Numbered from the stretch's first letter, positions 25,725-34,903 are shown. The stretch: DNA of 44,986 nucleotides from JAJZMY01 sp964604635 (GCA_964604635.1 CAZRZO010000007.1:1-44986), one strand, 5' to 3'. Notes: generated by a model from the letters alone, not told the origin. Numbers and translations are program-made.

Positions 25725-25799
25725 GGGCTTGTAACTCAGTCTGGCCAGAGTGGCTGGCTTTTAACCAGTAAGTCGGGGGTTCGAATCCCCCCAGGCCCG
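25725..25799 (+). tRNA. tRNA-Lys (anticodon UUU)
   Basis: Acceptor GGGCTTG/CAGGCCC, D arm CTCAGTCTGGCCAGAG, anticodon stem GCTGG/CCAGT with loop CTTTTAA (TTT), T arm GGGGG-TTCGAAT-CCCCC, discriminator G. No intron. The T-loop has the standard T54-T55-C56, in contrast to the second Lys tRNA at 36131. Confidence 0.95.
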
Positions 25800-26192
25800 C
25801 TTTATTCTACTTATTTTTTTTATATTACTATTAAAACTTAAAGATATTTTATAAATATAATTACTGATTTTTATACTATTTTTTGTTTACAATATTATAA
25901 TTAGAATAAGAATAATACAAATAGGAAAATATTAATAAAATTTAAATACTTAAATATAATTAGATTATTTTAATATAAAATGTATTGTAGTTATTATTTG
26001 ATATCTGCTTATATTTGAACATTGAAATTTTTTTATTAAATCTAAAGTATTTTTATTTGTTCTTAATAAATAATTAAAATAATAACAGTAAATTTTTAAT
26101 ATCTTATTTTTATTTTATTTTTATTTTAATTATATTATTTATAATATTTGCTTATTGAATTATTACTATTAGAAAAATGACATAAGGATTAT
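25800..26192. other. Intergenic stretch without a detectable gene
   Basis: 393 bp of AT-rich sequence between tRNA-Lys and the GT2 gene. No convincing ORF with a ribosome site or RNA motif is visible; the last part carries the AAGGATTAT ribosome site of the next gene. Similar empty AT-rich flanks occur at 13856-14152 and 25436-25724. Confidence 0.6.
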
Positions 26193-26909
26193 ATGCAAAA
26201 AAACGATATGACTGTAATTATTCCTGCTTTAAATGAAGAAAGATATATTAATAAATGTCTTGATAATTTATTAAAGCAAACATATCATAATTTTGAAATA
26301 ATTGTTATTGATAATGGTAGTAAAGATAACACAAGAAACATAGTTAAAAAATATAAAAATGTAAAATTAATTATACAAACAAAAAAAGGAGTTGCAAGAG
26401 CAAGAAATAAAGGTGTATTATTTGCAAAGACGGATATATTATTTTTTATTGATGCTGATACGATCACATCTCCAAAATTATTAGAATATTATCATGATTT
26501 ATTTAATCAAGACAAAGAAATTATTGCTGCAACAGGTCCTGTAGAGCCATTAGAAAAAACAAGTCTAAAAATAAGGCTTTCTTATTCAGTAGTATCTAGA
26601 TTATTTGTACCTTTTTTAATATTTATTAAAAGACCATTAATAATTGGACATAATTTTTGTGTAAGAAAAAAATCATTTGAAATTGCAGGAAGATTCAATG
26701 AAAGTTTTATTACATATGAAGATTGGGATTTATCAACAAGACTGCAAAAATATGGTAAAATTAAATTTGTAAATCAAGCAATAGTATATACAAGTATTAG
26801 AAGAACAATTAAATGGGGTATTAGAAAATATTTATTATTTACATTAGAAGATATTATTCGATATGGTTTGTTTAAAAAGCCAAAAGAAAATTATGAACAA
26901 GTAAGATAA
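26193..26909 (+). CDS. Family 2 glycosyltransferase
   Basis: 238 aa, GT-A fold. The nucleotide-sugar binding start MTVIIPALNEERYINKCLDNLLKQTY, the IIVIDNGSKDNT motif and the metal-binding DAD in FFIDADTIT are clear; TYEDWDLSTRLQKYG (ED motif) is the candidate catalytic base. One hydrophobic patch (VPFLIFIKRPLIIGH) may press on the membrane. It probably extends a lipid-linked or surface glycan, consistent with the many glycosylation sites of the surface proteins in the window. The ATG follows AAGGATTAT. The acceptor is unknown. Confidence 0.9.
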   Translation: MQKNDMTVIIPALNEERYINKCLDNLLKQTYHNFEIIVIDNGSKDNTRNIVKKYKNVKLIIQTKKGVARARNKGVLFAKTDILFFIDADTITSPKLLEYYHDLFNQDKEIIAATGPVEPLEKTSLKIRLSYSVVSRLFVPFLIFIKRPLIIGHNFCVRKKSFEIAGRFNESFITYEDWDLSTRLQKYGKIKFVNQAIVYTSIRRTIKWGIRKYLLFTLEDIIRYGLFKKPKENYEQVR

Positions 26910-27039
26910 ATAATTATTTTAAAATTCATAATCTAGTTTATAATAATATATTTATTTATGTTTTTAAAATATATTTATAATATAATAATATGAAAAATTA
27001 CTTGTTTGTAAATATTATAATAATATAAAAAATAGTTAA

Positions 27040-27882
27040 ATGATGTTAATGCAGCTTAAAACACTTATATTTTTTGGATTTTTATTTGGTTCTATATTAT
27101 TCTTAGTTTTTGCAGCATTACTTCCAAGTGGAATTATTTTTAATATTATTAAAATTTTATTTTTAATAATTGCAATGTTTTTTGATATTTTAGCATTTAG
27201 TTCAAGATTTTATACTTATTTAATAGTTCCAATTATACAGCAAAGAAAAAACAATATTATTTTAAGTAATGAAGATCCTTATTGGTTTTCAACATCAATG
27301 GATGCAGTAATAAGAAAAAAAGCAGATGATTTCATTGCAACTGTTTATATTTCAATACCACTTTATAAGTCTGCAACAGAGATGAGTGATGAAGAAAAAA
27401 TAGAATTTTCAATGCAAGTTAGTAGATTAATTGGACTTAGTAAAGAACCAGTACGTTATACTGCTGAAATGTTTGTAATGAATAAAGATTCATATATTCA
27501 GTCTTTAAGGGATAAAATCAGTGAAATAGAAACAGAACAATCAGATATTATGCAAAAAACCTCAGAACCAAGAAAAATAGAAAGAATAAAAGGAAAATTA
27601 TCAATGTGGAATAATATTTTAGATAAAGTTATAAAAACACAATCCTATGAATTAGGTTCCTATGTAACAATTTCAGCATTAGGAACAAAAGAATTTGAAG
27701 CAGTAAGTCTTGCTCAAGAAAGAGCAAGAGAGTTGATATCAGGTATTGGTTCAATATTTGGAATTTCACCAACAATTATTATTGGAAAAGATATTTTAAA
27801 ATATATTGAACCAGAATACTTAATTCCATTCTCAACAGTTAATGCTGAATTAAGTAAGAAAATAGAAGAATCAATTATTTAA
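27040..27882 (+). CDS. Two-TM membrane protein with VirB4-N-like soluble domain, copy 1
   Basis: 280 aa. Two hydrophobic helices (about 6-28 and 34-56) form a membrane hairpin, then a soluble domain begins with SMDAVIRKKADDFIATVYISIPLY. A coiled charged stretch (SLRDKISEIETEQ, about 150-190) follows, and the end (AQERARELISGIGSIFGI) has the alpha/beta pattern that I associate with the N-terminal domain of VirB4/TraC-type proteins. This is a paralogue of the next gene: both contain DAVI followed by an AT-x-(Y/F)-(I/V)-S motif in the same place. Spacing to the next gene is 8 bp, so they are cotranslated. Probable component of a DNA or protein transfer channel (inference). Confidence 0.7.
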   Translation: MMLMQLKTLIFFGFLFGSILFLVFAALLPSGIIFNIIKILFLIIAMFFDILAFSSRFYTYLIVPIIQQRKNNIILSNEDPYWFSTSMDAVIRKKADDFIATVYISIPLYKSATEMSDEEKIEFSMQVSRLIGLSKEPVRYTAEMFVMNKDSYIQSLRDKISEIETEQSDIMQKTSEPRKIERIKGKLSMWNNILDKVIKTQSYELGSYVTISALGTKEFEAVSLAQERARELISGIGSIFGISPTIIIGKDILKYIEPEYLIPFSTVNAELSKKIEESII

Positions 27883-27890
27883 GTGATTAA

Positions 27891-28730
27891 ATGGATGCAG
27901 AAGCAATTCAATATTTGGCATTTACAATGATTATAGTATTCCTAGTTCTTATACTGTCTTCAGTTTTTGGTGGTGGTATCTTTTCAATAATAGCAGTAAT
28001 TATTGCTCTTTTAAGTGCTGGAATTATTTTGATTTTGAATTTTGCTGATTATTTACTGTTTCCAGCAATTACAAAACTTTTAAATATAACATTTTCTCCT
28101 GCAAGAAATTATAAAATAATTAATACACAAGATGCTGTTATTAAAAATATAAATGGTTTATATTATGCAACTGGATTTGTTTCAATGAACTTATTTCCTT
28201 ATTCTTTTAAAGAAGAAAATACAGCAAGTTTAGAAGAAGATCAAATAAAATTAATGCAAGCACCAGAATCATGGGAAAAAGCAATAATGAACTTAGATTT
28301 TCCTTTTAAATTTCATGTTTTTTCATGTGGTTTATCTGTTCAAAAAATAAGAGATGAATTAGAAGGAAAAAGGTCATTTCAAGAATTTGAATTATCAAAA
28401 GCGCAGAAAGCAGATAAAGCAGATTCAATGGCAATATCAGGAATTCAATCAAAAATTAATATTATAAAAGCTAAAATAGATAGAATTTCTCAAGGCGAAA
28501 GACCAATCGCAACATTAATGTATATTGAAACAACTGCTGTTGGGATAAGTGAAAAAGCAGCAACTGATAATTTAAGTGCGCAGACAAAACAATTACAATT
28601 AAGTTTTAGTTATCTTGATTTAAGTATACAAAGAATTATTGGTCGTGAATTGTATGTTTTATTTGAATTTAATTTTTCACTACCATTATCTTTTGAAGAA
28701 GCTGCACAGTATTTTGATCAAGAACAATAA
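27891..28730 (+). CDS. Two-TM membrane protein with VirB4-N-like soluble domain, copy 2
   Basis: 279 aa, paralogue of the previous gene: two helices (about 5-30 and 33-50), a linker (DYLLFPAITKLL), then TQDAVIKNINGLYYATGFVSMNLF, a central charged, coil-like region (RSFQEFELSKAQKADKADS) and a C-terminal part (TKQLQLSFSYLDLSIQRIIG) with the same fold pattern as copy 1. It starts with ATG 27891 after AAGTGATTAA. The coupled position before the ATPase gene suggests a membrane partner of that ATPase, much as split N-terminal domains anchor the pump. I do not recognise a named family. Confidence 0.7.
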   Translation: MDAEAIQYLAFTMIIVFLVLILSSVFGGGIFSIIAVIIALLSAGIILILNFADYLLFPAITKLLNITFSPARNYKIINTQDAVIKNINGLYYATGFVSMNLFPYSFKEENTASLEEDQIKLMQAPESWEKAIMNLDFPFKFHVFSCGLSVQKIRDELEGKRSFQEFELSKAQKADKADSMAISGIQSKINIIKAKIDRISQGERPIATLMYIETTAVGISEKAATDNLSAQTKQLQLSFSYLDLSIQRIIGRELYVLFEFNFSLPLSFEEAAQYFDQEQ

Positions 28731-28818
28731 ATATTTTAAAAAGTTTATTATTAATGTATTAATGAAAAAATAAATAAATATAAAAAGAATATAAAATAAA
28801 TAATTAAAATAAGATAAA

Positions 28819-30321
28819 ATGACAATATTAAAATTTCAGCATATAATGAGCAATGATGTAAGCAAACGTGCATTTTTATCAAGACCTCCTGAACCACCAG
28901 CTTGGGTATTATTAAATGATCCTTTTCAATCAATTTACATTGGAACAACAAAAATATTTAAGATTCCTTTTTCCTGGTCATTTTTAAATCTTACAAATCC
29001 TCATATTTGTGTTGTTGGAATAACTGGTTCTGGAAAGAGTTATTTTATTAAAACATTATTAATACGTGCTAGTTATATTTGGAATTCAAATGCAATAATA
29101 ATTGATTGGGCAGGAGAATACAAAGCATGGGTAAAGCAAAGTGGTGGAATAGTTGTTTCTCTAGGAAAAGGTGATTATTTAAATATACTAGATTTATCAG
29201 GTATGAAACCACTAGATAGAGTTAAGCAAGTAATGAATTCACTAGATATATTGACTGATATTAATTTATATGCAGAGCAAAGGAGATTAACTGATGAAGC
29301 ACTAGAAGAATGTTATTTAAATGCTGGATTTGCTCTAGCAGAAACACCACCACCAGATAAAGATGCACCAACAATAAAAGATGCAATATCATTACTAGAA
29401 GAAAAATTACAAGAAGGAACATACCAGTATCCTGCTGAACTAGAAAACACAATATACAGATTAAGACAATTTGCTAGGGAAGGTGAAGATTATTTTGCAA
29501 GGAAAAGTACATTAGACTTATCAAAATTAGCATCATCAGGTTTAGTTAGTATTGATTTATCAACACTACCAGATGAAAAGTTTAGAGCATTAGCTGGATT
29601 ATTTATTTTACAAACATTAAAAGAAAAAATGAGAAGCGAAGGTTGGAGTGGTTCAAAAGGATTAAAAGCAATGGTTGTTTTAGATGAAGCATGGAAAATA
29701 GCAAGTGATGAAAAGAGTGATGCAATAATGATTGTACGTGAAGGTCGTAAATATCAATTTGGTTTAATTGTTGCTTCACAAAATCCAACTGATATTAATG
29801 AAGCAATATTTTCAAATGTTGGAACTAATTTTATTTTAAGAATAAAGTTTGAAAAATTTCTAGATTATATTCAAGGTTCTCTTAATTTTTCTTCATTTAT
29901 AAGATCTGAAATATCTAAATTTGGTGTTGGACAAACAGCAGTTGAAATGGCTTTTCAAACATCATTAAGATTTCCAGAAACATTTATATTGTCAAAAATT
30001 GAAGGTGAAGAACCATTGTATGCATATACACTTGATATTACTGATATTTTAACACAACCAGAACTAGAATCAAATATAATGCCAAGGTCTTATGAATTTG
30101 AAAAAGATGAATTGAAAAATAAGTTCATTGAATATAATATAGGCTCAAATGAAATTAATGCAATATTTAAAATACTTGATTATAATCAACGTTCAATTAA
30201 AATGCTTGAATTAATAAAGCTTTTTAAAGAAAATAATATTGCTGTTGAAAATATATTATCATTTTTAAAAAGTTTGAGCATGGATGATGCAATAATAACA
30301 AGAATACTTTCAAAATCTTGA
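28819..30321 (+). CDS. VirB4/HerA-type DNA translocation ATPase
   Basis: 500 aa. Walker A GITGSGKS (67-74), IIDWAGEY (94-101, like the D-x-x-GEY of HerA), Walker B VVLDEAWK (286-293, the VirB4-like DEAW), a sensor ASQNP (319-323) and a probable arginine-finger region after NVGTNF. A C-terminal helical domain (about 441-499) is repeated in the next gene. The N-terminal domain of full VirB4 is missing and may be supplied by the two upstream membrane proteins. Such ATPases drive DNA or protein transfer across membranes in conjugation, type IV secretion and the Sulfolobales Ced import system. ATG 28819; the stop TGA overlaps the next start. Confidence 0.88.
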   Translation: MTILKFQHIMSNDVSKRAFLSRPPEPPAWVLLNDPFQSIYIGTTKIFKIPFSWSFLNLTNPHICVVGITGSGKSYFIKTLLIRASYIWNSNAIIIDWAGEYKAWVKQSGGIVVSLGKGDYLNILDLSGMKPLDRVKQVMNSLDILTDINLYAEQRRLTDEALEECYLNAGFALAETPPPDKDAPTIKDAISLLEEKLQEGTYQYPAELENTIYRLRQFAREGEDYFARKSTLDLSKLASSGLVSIDLSTLPDEKFRALAGLFILQTLKEKMRSEGWSGSKGLKAMVVLDEAWKIASDEKSDAIMIVREGRKYQFGLIVASQNPTDINEAIFSNVGTNFILRIKFEKFLDYIQGSLNFSSFIRSEISKFGVGQTAVEMAFQTSLRFPETFILSKIEGEEPLYAYTLDITDILTQPELESNIMPRSYEFEKDELKNKFIEYNIGSNEINAIFKILDYNQRSIKMLELIKLFKENNIAVENILSFLKSLSMDDAIITRILSKS

Positions 30322-30629
30322 TAAAATTGATACAAAAAGAAACATATGCAATAAATAGAATAGAATTAAGACATTTATTACTTTCTCTTGGATCTAGTGA
30401 AAAGAGTATTGCAAGATTATTAAATAATATGGAAAAAATGCATAGGCATGTTAATATTCTTTCTTTTGTTGCAATGCTTGAAAAAATGAATATTACACAG
30501 GAAAAAATAGTAAATGTATTTAGAAGATTTGGATTAGATGATGTTATAATACATAATATATTAAATTCAGTTGATGAAGAAAGAATATTAGCAGAAACAG
30601 GAAGATTATATACTATAAGTTTTAAATAA
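30318..30629 (+). CDS. Small helical protein homologous to the ATPase C-terminus
   Basis: About 103 aa. It starts with TTG at 30318, overlapping the ATPase stop TGA by two bases, so it is translationally coupled (TTG 30327 is also possible). Residues about 23-85 align with the end of the ATPase: KMNITQEKIVNVFRR against ENNIAVENILSFLKS, and LDDVIIHNIL against MDDAIITRIL, with GSSEKSIARLL matching GSNEINAIFKIL. The domain is all-helical and possibly a protein-protein adaptor that docks beside or in place of the ATPase's own C-terminus. No enzymatic motif. Not a family I recognise. Confidence 0.7.
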   Translation: MIKLIQKETYAINRIELRHLLLSLGSSEKSIARLLNNMEKMHRHVNILSFVAMLEKMNITQEKIVNVFRRFGLDDVIIHNILNSVDEERILAETGRLYTISFK

Positions 30630-30638
30630 TAAGATATT

Positions 30639-31091
30639 ATGAATACAAAAAAACCAATAAAAAAATCAAAACAAAAGAATCAGAAGAAAGTAAAAGTAAG
30701 TGCAAAAACATTAACTCAAAACAATCGTTGTATAATATGTGGTAAGGAGAAAAATGGAATTAATGTTCAAAATGATTATATAATTGATTTAATTAGATGG
30801 ATTAAAAAAAATATAACAAAAAACGAAAAAAATTATAAACTAGTTGTTTGTCAAGATTGTTATATGAAATATAAAAAAATGTATAATTCATTTAAAAGAA
30901 AAAAAACATTTTATATAATACTTGGTGTAATTTTCATGCTTTTATTATTCTTTGCATCTCACTTTAATGTATATTCATTAATTTCTGGTTTTGCATTAAT
31001 TATATTCTTATATTTACTTTCTTTATTAACGTATATGCCAAGATTAAAAATACAAGATAATAAAAATAAAGAAGAAAATAAATCAGAATAA
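30639..31091 (+). CDS. Zinc-knuckle two-TM membrane protein
   Basis: 150 aa. A Lys-rich N-terminus, then C-I-I-C-G-K and C-Q-D-C (spaced about 40 residues), a CxxC...CxxC pair likely to bind zinc, then a Lys/Arg-rich stretch and two hydrophobic helices (IILGVIFMLLLFF and LISGFALIIFLYLLSLL), and a charged tail. The cytoplasmic zinc domain may bind nucleic acid or a partner. It lies 9 bp after the adaptor-like gene in the same direction and before carS. It could be part of the transfer apparatus or an unrelated neighbour. No named family recognised. Confidence 0.7.
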   Translation: MNTKKPIKKSKQKNQKKVKVSAKTLTQNNRCIICGKEKNGINVQNDYIIDLIRWIKKNITKNEKNYKLVVCQDCYMKYKKMYNSFKRKKTFYIILGVIFMLLLFFASHFNVYSLISGFALIIFLYLLSLLTYMPRLKIQDNKNKEENKSE

Positions 31092-31116
31092 TTAATTTAT
31101 ATTTAATGGTGTTGTT

Positions 31117-31626
31117 TTGAATGATTTTTTTTATTTATTTTATTCAATAATACTTTATCCATTGATTTTTATTCTTCCAGCATATGTTGCTAATGGTGCA
31201 CCAGTTATTTTTGGTGGTGGAAGACCAGTTGATTTCAATAAAAAATTCAGAAAAAGGAGAATATTTGGTTCACATAAAACAATTAAAGGATCAGTATCAA
31301 GTATTATTGCTGGATTAATAATTGGATTAATTGAATATCCTTTTTTTCACTACATGTTTTTAATATCTATATTTTTAGTAATTGGTGTTAATTTTGGTGA
31401 TTTATTAGGAAGTTTTATTAAAAGACAATTAAACTTTGCTTCTGGAAAAAGCTTTCCAATACTTGATCAATATGGTTTTTTAATTTTTGCTTTATTGTTT
31501 ACATATCATTTTAAGAATTTTCCAAATTTATATGGTGTAATATTTTTGTTTCTATTAACAGGTATTTTACATTTATCAACAAATATTGGTGCAAATAAAT
31601 TAAAATTAAAAAAAGTTCCTTGGTAA
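31117..31626 (+). CDS. carS: CDP-archaeol synthase
   Basis: 169 aa integral membrane enzyme that transfers CMP from CTP to unsaturated archaetidic acid, giving CDP-archaeol for archaeal polar lipids. Characteristic signatures: LPAYVANGAPVIFGGGRPVDF, GSHKTIKGS, GVNFGDLLGSFIKR and the C-terminal helix. About four or five hydrophobic helices are visible, normal for CarS. The start is TTG 31117, with GGTG just upstream. It follows the transfer-apparatus genes by 25 bp in the same direction and may be cotranscribed, but its role is housekeeping. Confidence 0.95.
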   Translation: MNDFFYLFYSIILYPLIFILPAYVANGAPVIFGGGRPVDFNKKFRKRRIFGSHKTIKGSVSSIIAGLIIGLIEYPFFHYMFLISIFLVIGVNFGDLLGSFIKRQLNFASGKSFPILDQYGFLIFALLFTYHFKNFPNLYGVIFLFLLTGILHLSTNIGANKLKLKKVPW

Positions 31627-31639
31627 TTTGATTTTTCTT

Positions 31640-34600
31640 TTATTTTATTTTTTCAATTTCAATTGTAATATTATAACCAAGTATTTTCAATTCTCTTTTT
31701 TCAATAACATTATTTTCAATAAACTCAAAATCAATTGTTTTTGCATTTGTTTTATTAAGTATATTATTAAAACTTTTTTTAATTTCTAATTCAAGATCTT
31801 TTTCTGTTTTCATATGAATTGCAATTTTATTTAGTCTTACTAAATTCATTTCTTTTCTTGTTGTTTGTATACTATGAATTAATTCTCTAATTAAAATTTC
31901 ATATTTTAGTTCGTTACTAATTTCTTTATTTATTTCAATTGTTCCATATTTAAAAGATTGAGTATCATCTAAAATTGGTTGTTCTATTATTACTATTTGA
32001 TTAGGTTTTATATTAAAAATTCCTTTTTCAGTATGTAATGGATAATAATTATTTTTTTCCATTGCTATTTCAATATCATCTGCATTTTGTTTAATAATTT
32101 CATTTGCAATCATTTGCGCCATTTGTTTGAATTCAGGACCAAGTTTATTAAAAATAGGTTTTATTACTTTTTTATTTGTTTCACTTTTTATAATTTTCAA
32201 TGATTTAATATTAGAATAACTGCTTATTAAATCAGAAATTCTATACATATTTTCAATAATCTCATCATTATTTAATTTAATAATAACTTCTTGCAAAGGC
32301 CATTTTAATTTTATATGCTCTTTTTCTCTTAAACTTAAAATAGTTTTTGAAACTTCTTTTAATAAATCAAATTCATGCTCTAATCTTTTATTTATTATTT
32401 TTTTATTATGTTTTGGCCATTTATTCATAAATATTGATTCTTTTTCATTAAACAAATCTTTGTAAATAAATTCACATGAAAATGGAATTGCTATTGATGA
32501 AATAATTAAAATATTATATAATACATAGGAGCAAATATTAAATATAATTTTTATTTCATTCTTTGATTCAGAAGCTCTTTGCTTTGCAAATTTTAAATAA
32601 AATCTACTAAAATCATCAATCATAAAATCTTGCAATCCTCTTACTGCTTCATGAATTGTATATTTGTTCATGTTTTCTGTTGTTTTTAAAATAAGTGAAT
32701 TTAGTTTTGAAAGAATCCATTCATCTTCTTTTCTAATATTTTTCATGCTTGGTACTTTTATTTTTATATTTTTATTTATTTGATTTTTATCTAATATTAA
32801 ATTAAATTCTTTTACAAGATTACTAATATTATATAAAATAATAATTTCTTTATCAGCATCATTTAATTCTTGTTTATTTAATTTTAATTCAACCCATCTT
32901 GGATGGCTTAAACACCAAAGTCTAAATCCATCAACTGATACAAAACTTAATAATTCATCTATTGTTATTGTGTTTCCTAAATGTCTATGCATTTCTCTTC
33001 CAATTTCATCTTTTACCATTCCTCCAATACTGACTTTTTTAAATGGTGCTTTATTATATAATGCAATGCTTGTTCTTAATAAAGAGCTAAACCATCCTCT
33101 TATTTGGTCTGTTCCTTCACTTATCCAATCAGCTGGAAAATATTTTTCAAATTCTTCATTATTTAAACTAGCAGTATGTGCAATTCCAGAATCATACCAC
33201 ACATCAAATACATCTTTTACTCTGTTCATTGTTGAATTACATTTTTCACATTTCATTTTTATTACATCAATATATGGTCTATGTAAATCACTTATTTCTA
33301 TTTTTTCAATTGCATTTTCAATCATTTCTTGCTTTGTTCCAATTACTTTTATTTGATTGCAGGATTCACATTTCCATATTGGTAATGGAATTCCCCAATA
33401 TCTTTGGCGTGAAATACACCAATTAGGAGAATTTCTAATTGTATCTTCAAACCAATTTTTAGCAACATCTGGTATCCATTCTATTTTTTTATTTGCTTTG
33501 ATCATTTTGCTTTTAAGTTTTTGTACATTAATAAACCATTGTTCTGTTACTCTAAATATTAATTTAGAATTGCATCTCCAACAATGTGGATAACTATGTA
33601 ATATATTTCCATTAAATAATAATGCATTTTTTTGTTTTAATTCAGCTAAAATAACATTATTAGCTTCTTTTGGAACCTTTATTTCACTATAATTTTTTAA
33701 TGTGTAATTTCCATGTTCATCAACAGGTGAAAATATTGGTATTTTATATTTTTTTGCTAGTTTATAATCTTCTGGTCCATGTCCTGGTGCAACATGAACT
33801 AATCCAGTCCCTTCTTCTAAATCAACAAAATTTTCATCTGCAATTACTTTATAAAATTTATTTTTAATTTCATCAATATCTCCAAGAGGATTTAGGTATG
33901 TTGTTTTATTTAATTCACTTCCAAAGAAATGCATTTTTATTTCAGTATTTTTCTTTGTTAATTTTTTAAATTCTTCTAATCTTTTTTTTGCAATAATATA
34001 ATTTTCATTTTCAGAATTAATTATAATATATTCTGCACTAGTTTTAACTGCAATCGCCATATTTGCTACAAGTGTCCAAGGTGTTGTTGTCCATATTACA
34101 AGATAAATATTCTGTTTCTTGTCTATTTTTAAGTTTGTATTTTTTATTTTAAATTTAACAAATATTGAAGGATCTGTTTCATCTTCATATTCAACTTCAC
34201 TACCTTGTGCAGATAATACTGTTCCACAATGAATACAATAAGCTAATGAACTAAAATCTTTATAAAGCAAATTTGCTTCAACAATCTTTTTAAATATTCC
34301 CCATGATCTTTCAATGTATTCTGGTTTATAAGCTAAATATATACTTTCAAAATCAAGAGATACACCAAATCTTTTAAAAATTTCAATTCCTGATTTAACA
34401 TGAAGTTTTGCATATTTTTTACATTCTTCAACAAAATTATCAATTCCAATTTTTGTTTCTATTTCTGCTTTTGATTCTAATTTTAATTCTTTTTCAACTT
34501 TATGTTCTATTGGTAGCCCATGAACATCAAATCCAGCTCTATCATGAACATTATAATTCATATATCTTTTAAATCTCAAAACAATGTCTTTTGTTGCACC

Positions 34601-34765
34601 AACCCACATATGGTGACTTCCCATTGTACCACTTGCATATGGTGGGCCATCTAAAAAGTAAAATTTTCTTTTATTTTTTTGGCTTTGTTTTTTAATTTTA
34701 TTATTAATATTGTTTTTTTGCCAATACTCTAAAATATATTCTTCATTTTTTTTAAGATCAATCAC
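31640..34765 (-). CDS. ileS: Isoleucyl-tRNA synthetase with altered HIGH and KMSKS motifs
   Basis: 1041 aa class I synthetase, in full. The Rossmann fold starts with FYFLDGPPYASGTMG, the CP1 editing domain has TTPWTLVAN and GHGPEDYKLAKKY, and several Cys pairs (CIHCG, CWRCN, CESCN, CEKCN) may bind zinc. Aligned by position, HIGH is replaced by GSHH (49-52, in MGSHHMW), and KMSKS by EMHRH (591-595, in EIGREMHRHLGN). Everything around them is conserved, so this is not a pseudogene. The enzyme charges tRNA-Ile; the altered motifs may be a lineage feature. ATG 34765. Confidence 0.93.
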   Translation of the reverse strand: MIDLKKNEEYILEYWQKNNINNKIKKQSQKNKRKFYFLDGPPYASGTMGSHHMWVGATKDIVLRFKRYMNYNVHDRAGFDVHGLPIEHKVEKELKLESKAEIETKIGIDNFVEECKKYAKLHVKSGIEIFKRFGVSLDFESIYLAYKPEYIERSWGIFKKIVEANLLYKDFSSLAYCIHCGTVLSAQGSEVEYEDETDPSIFVKFKIKNTNLKIDKKQNIYLVIWTTTPWTLVANMAIAVKTSAEYIIINSENENYIIAKKRLEEFKKLTKKNTEIKMHFFGSELNKTTYLNPLGDIDEIKNKFYKVIADENFVDLEEGTGLVHVAPGHGPEDYKLAKKYKIPIFSPVDEHGNYTLKNYSEIKVPKEANNVILAELKQKNALLFNGNILHSYPHCWRCNSKLIFRVTEQWFINVQKLKSKMIKANKKIEWIPDVAKNWFEDTIRNSPNWCISRQRYWGIPLPIWKCESCNQIKVIGTKQEMIENAIEKIEISDLHRPYIDVIKMKCEKCNSTMNRVKDVFDVWYDSGIAHTASLNNEEFEKYFPADWISEGTDQIRGWFSSLLRTSIALYNKAPFKKVSIGGMVKDEIGREMHRHLGNTITIDELLSFVSVDGFRLWCLSHPRWVELKLNKQELNDADKEIIILYNISNLVKEFNLILDKNQINKNIKIKVPSMKNIRKEDEWILSKLNSLILKTTENMNKYTIHEAVRGLQDFMIDDFSRFYLKFAKQRASESKNEIKIIFNICSYVLYNILIISSIAIPFSCEFIYKDLFNEKESIFMNKWPKHNKKIINKRLEHEFDLLKEVSKTILSLREKEHIKLKWPLQEVIIKLNNDEIIENMYRISDLISSYSNIKSLKIIKSETNKKVIKPIFNKLGPEFKQMAQMIANEIIKQNADDIEIAMEKNNYYPLHTEKGIFNIKPNQIVIIEQPILDDTQSFKYGTIEINKEISNELKYEILIRELIHSIQTTRKEMNLVRLNKIAIHMKTEKDLELEIKKSFNNILNKTNAKTIDFEFIENNVIEKRELKILGYNITIEIEKIK

Positions 34766-34903
34766 ACCTTCACTTGTTATTTATTTTTATATCTATTAAA
34801 TTAATAGAGTTATATTTTTATATTCTTATTCATAATTATTTTTTATATTATTAATTTATTGTTTATTTTCATTAAATATTTTAAAAATTTAATTTGTGTA
34901 ATA

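Noticed and set aside
23261..30321. Possible UGA recoding
   Set aside because: TGA ends well-defined genes (for example the ATPase at 30321 and L41e) at expected lengths, so the standard code holds.
32970..33867. Several plus-strand ORFs within ileS
   Set aside because: Antisense to a conserved gene, Leu/His/Phe-rich and without ribosome sites; shadows.
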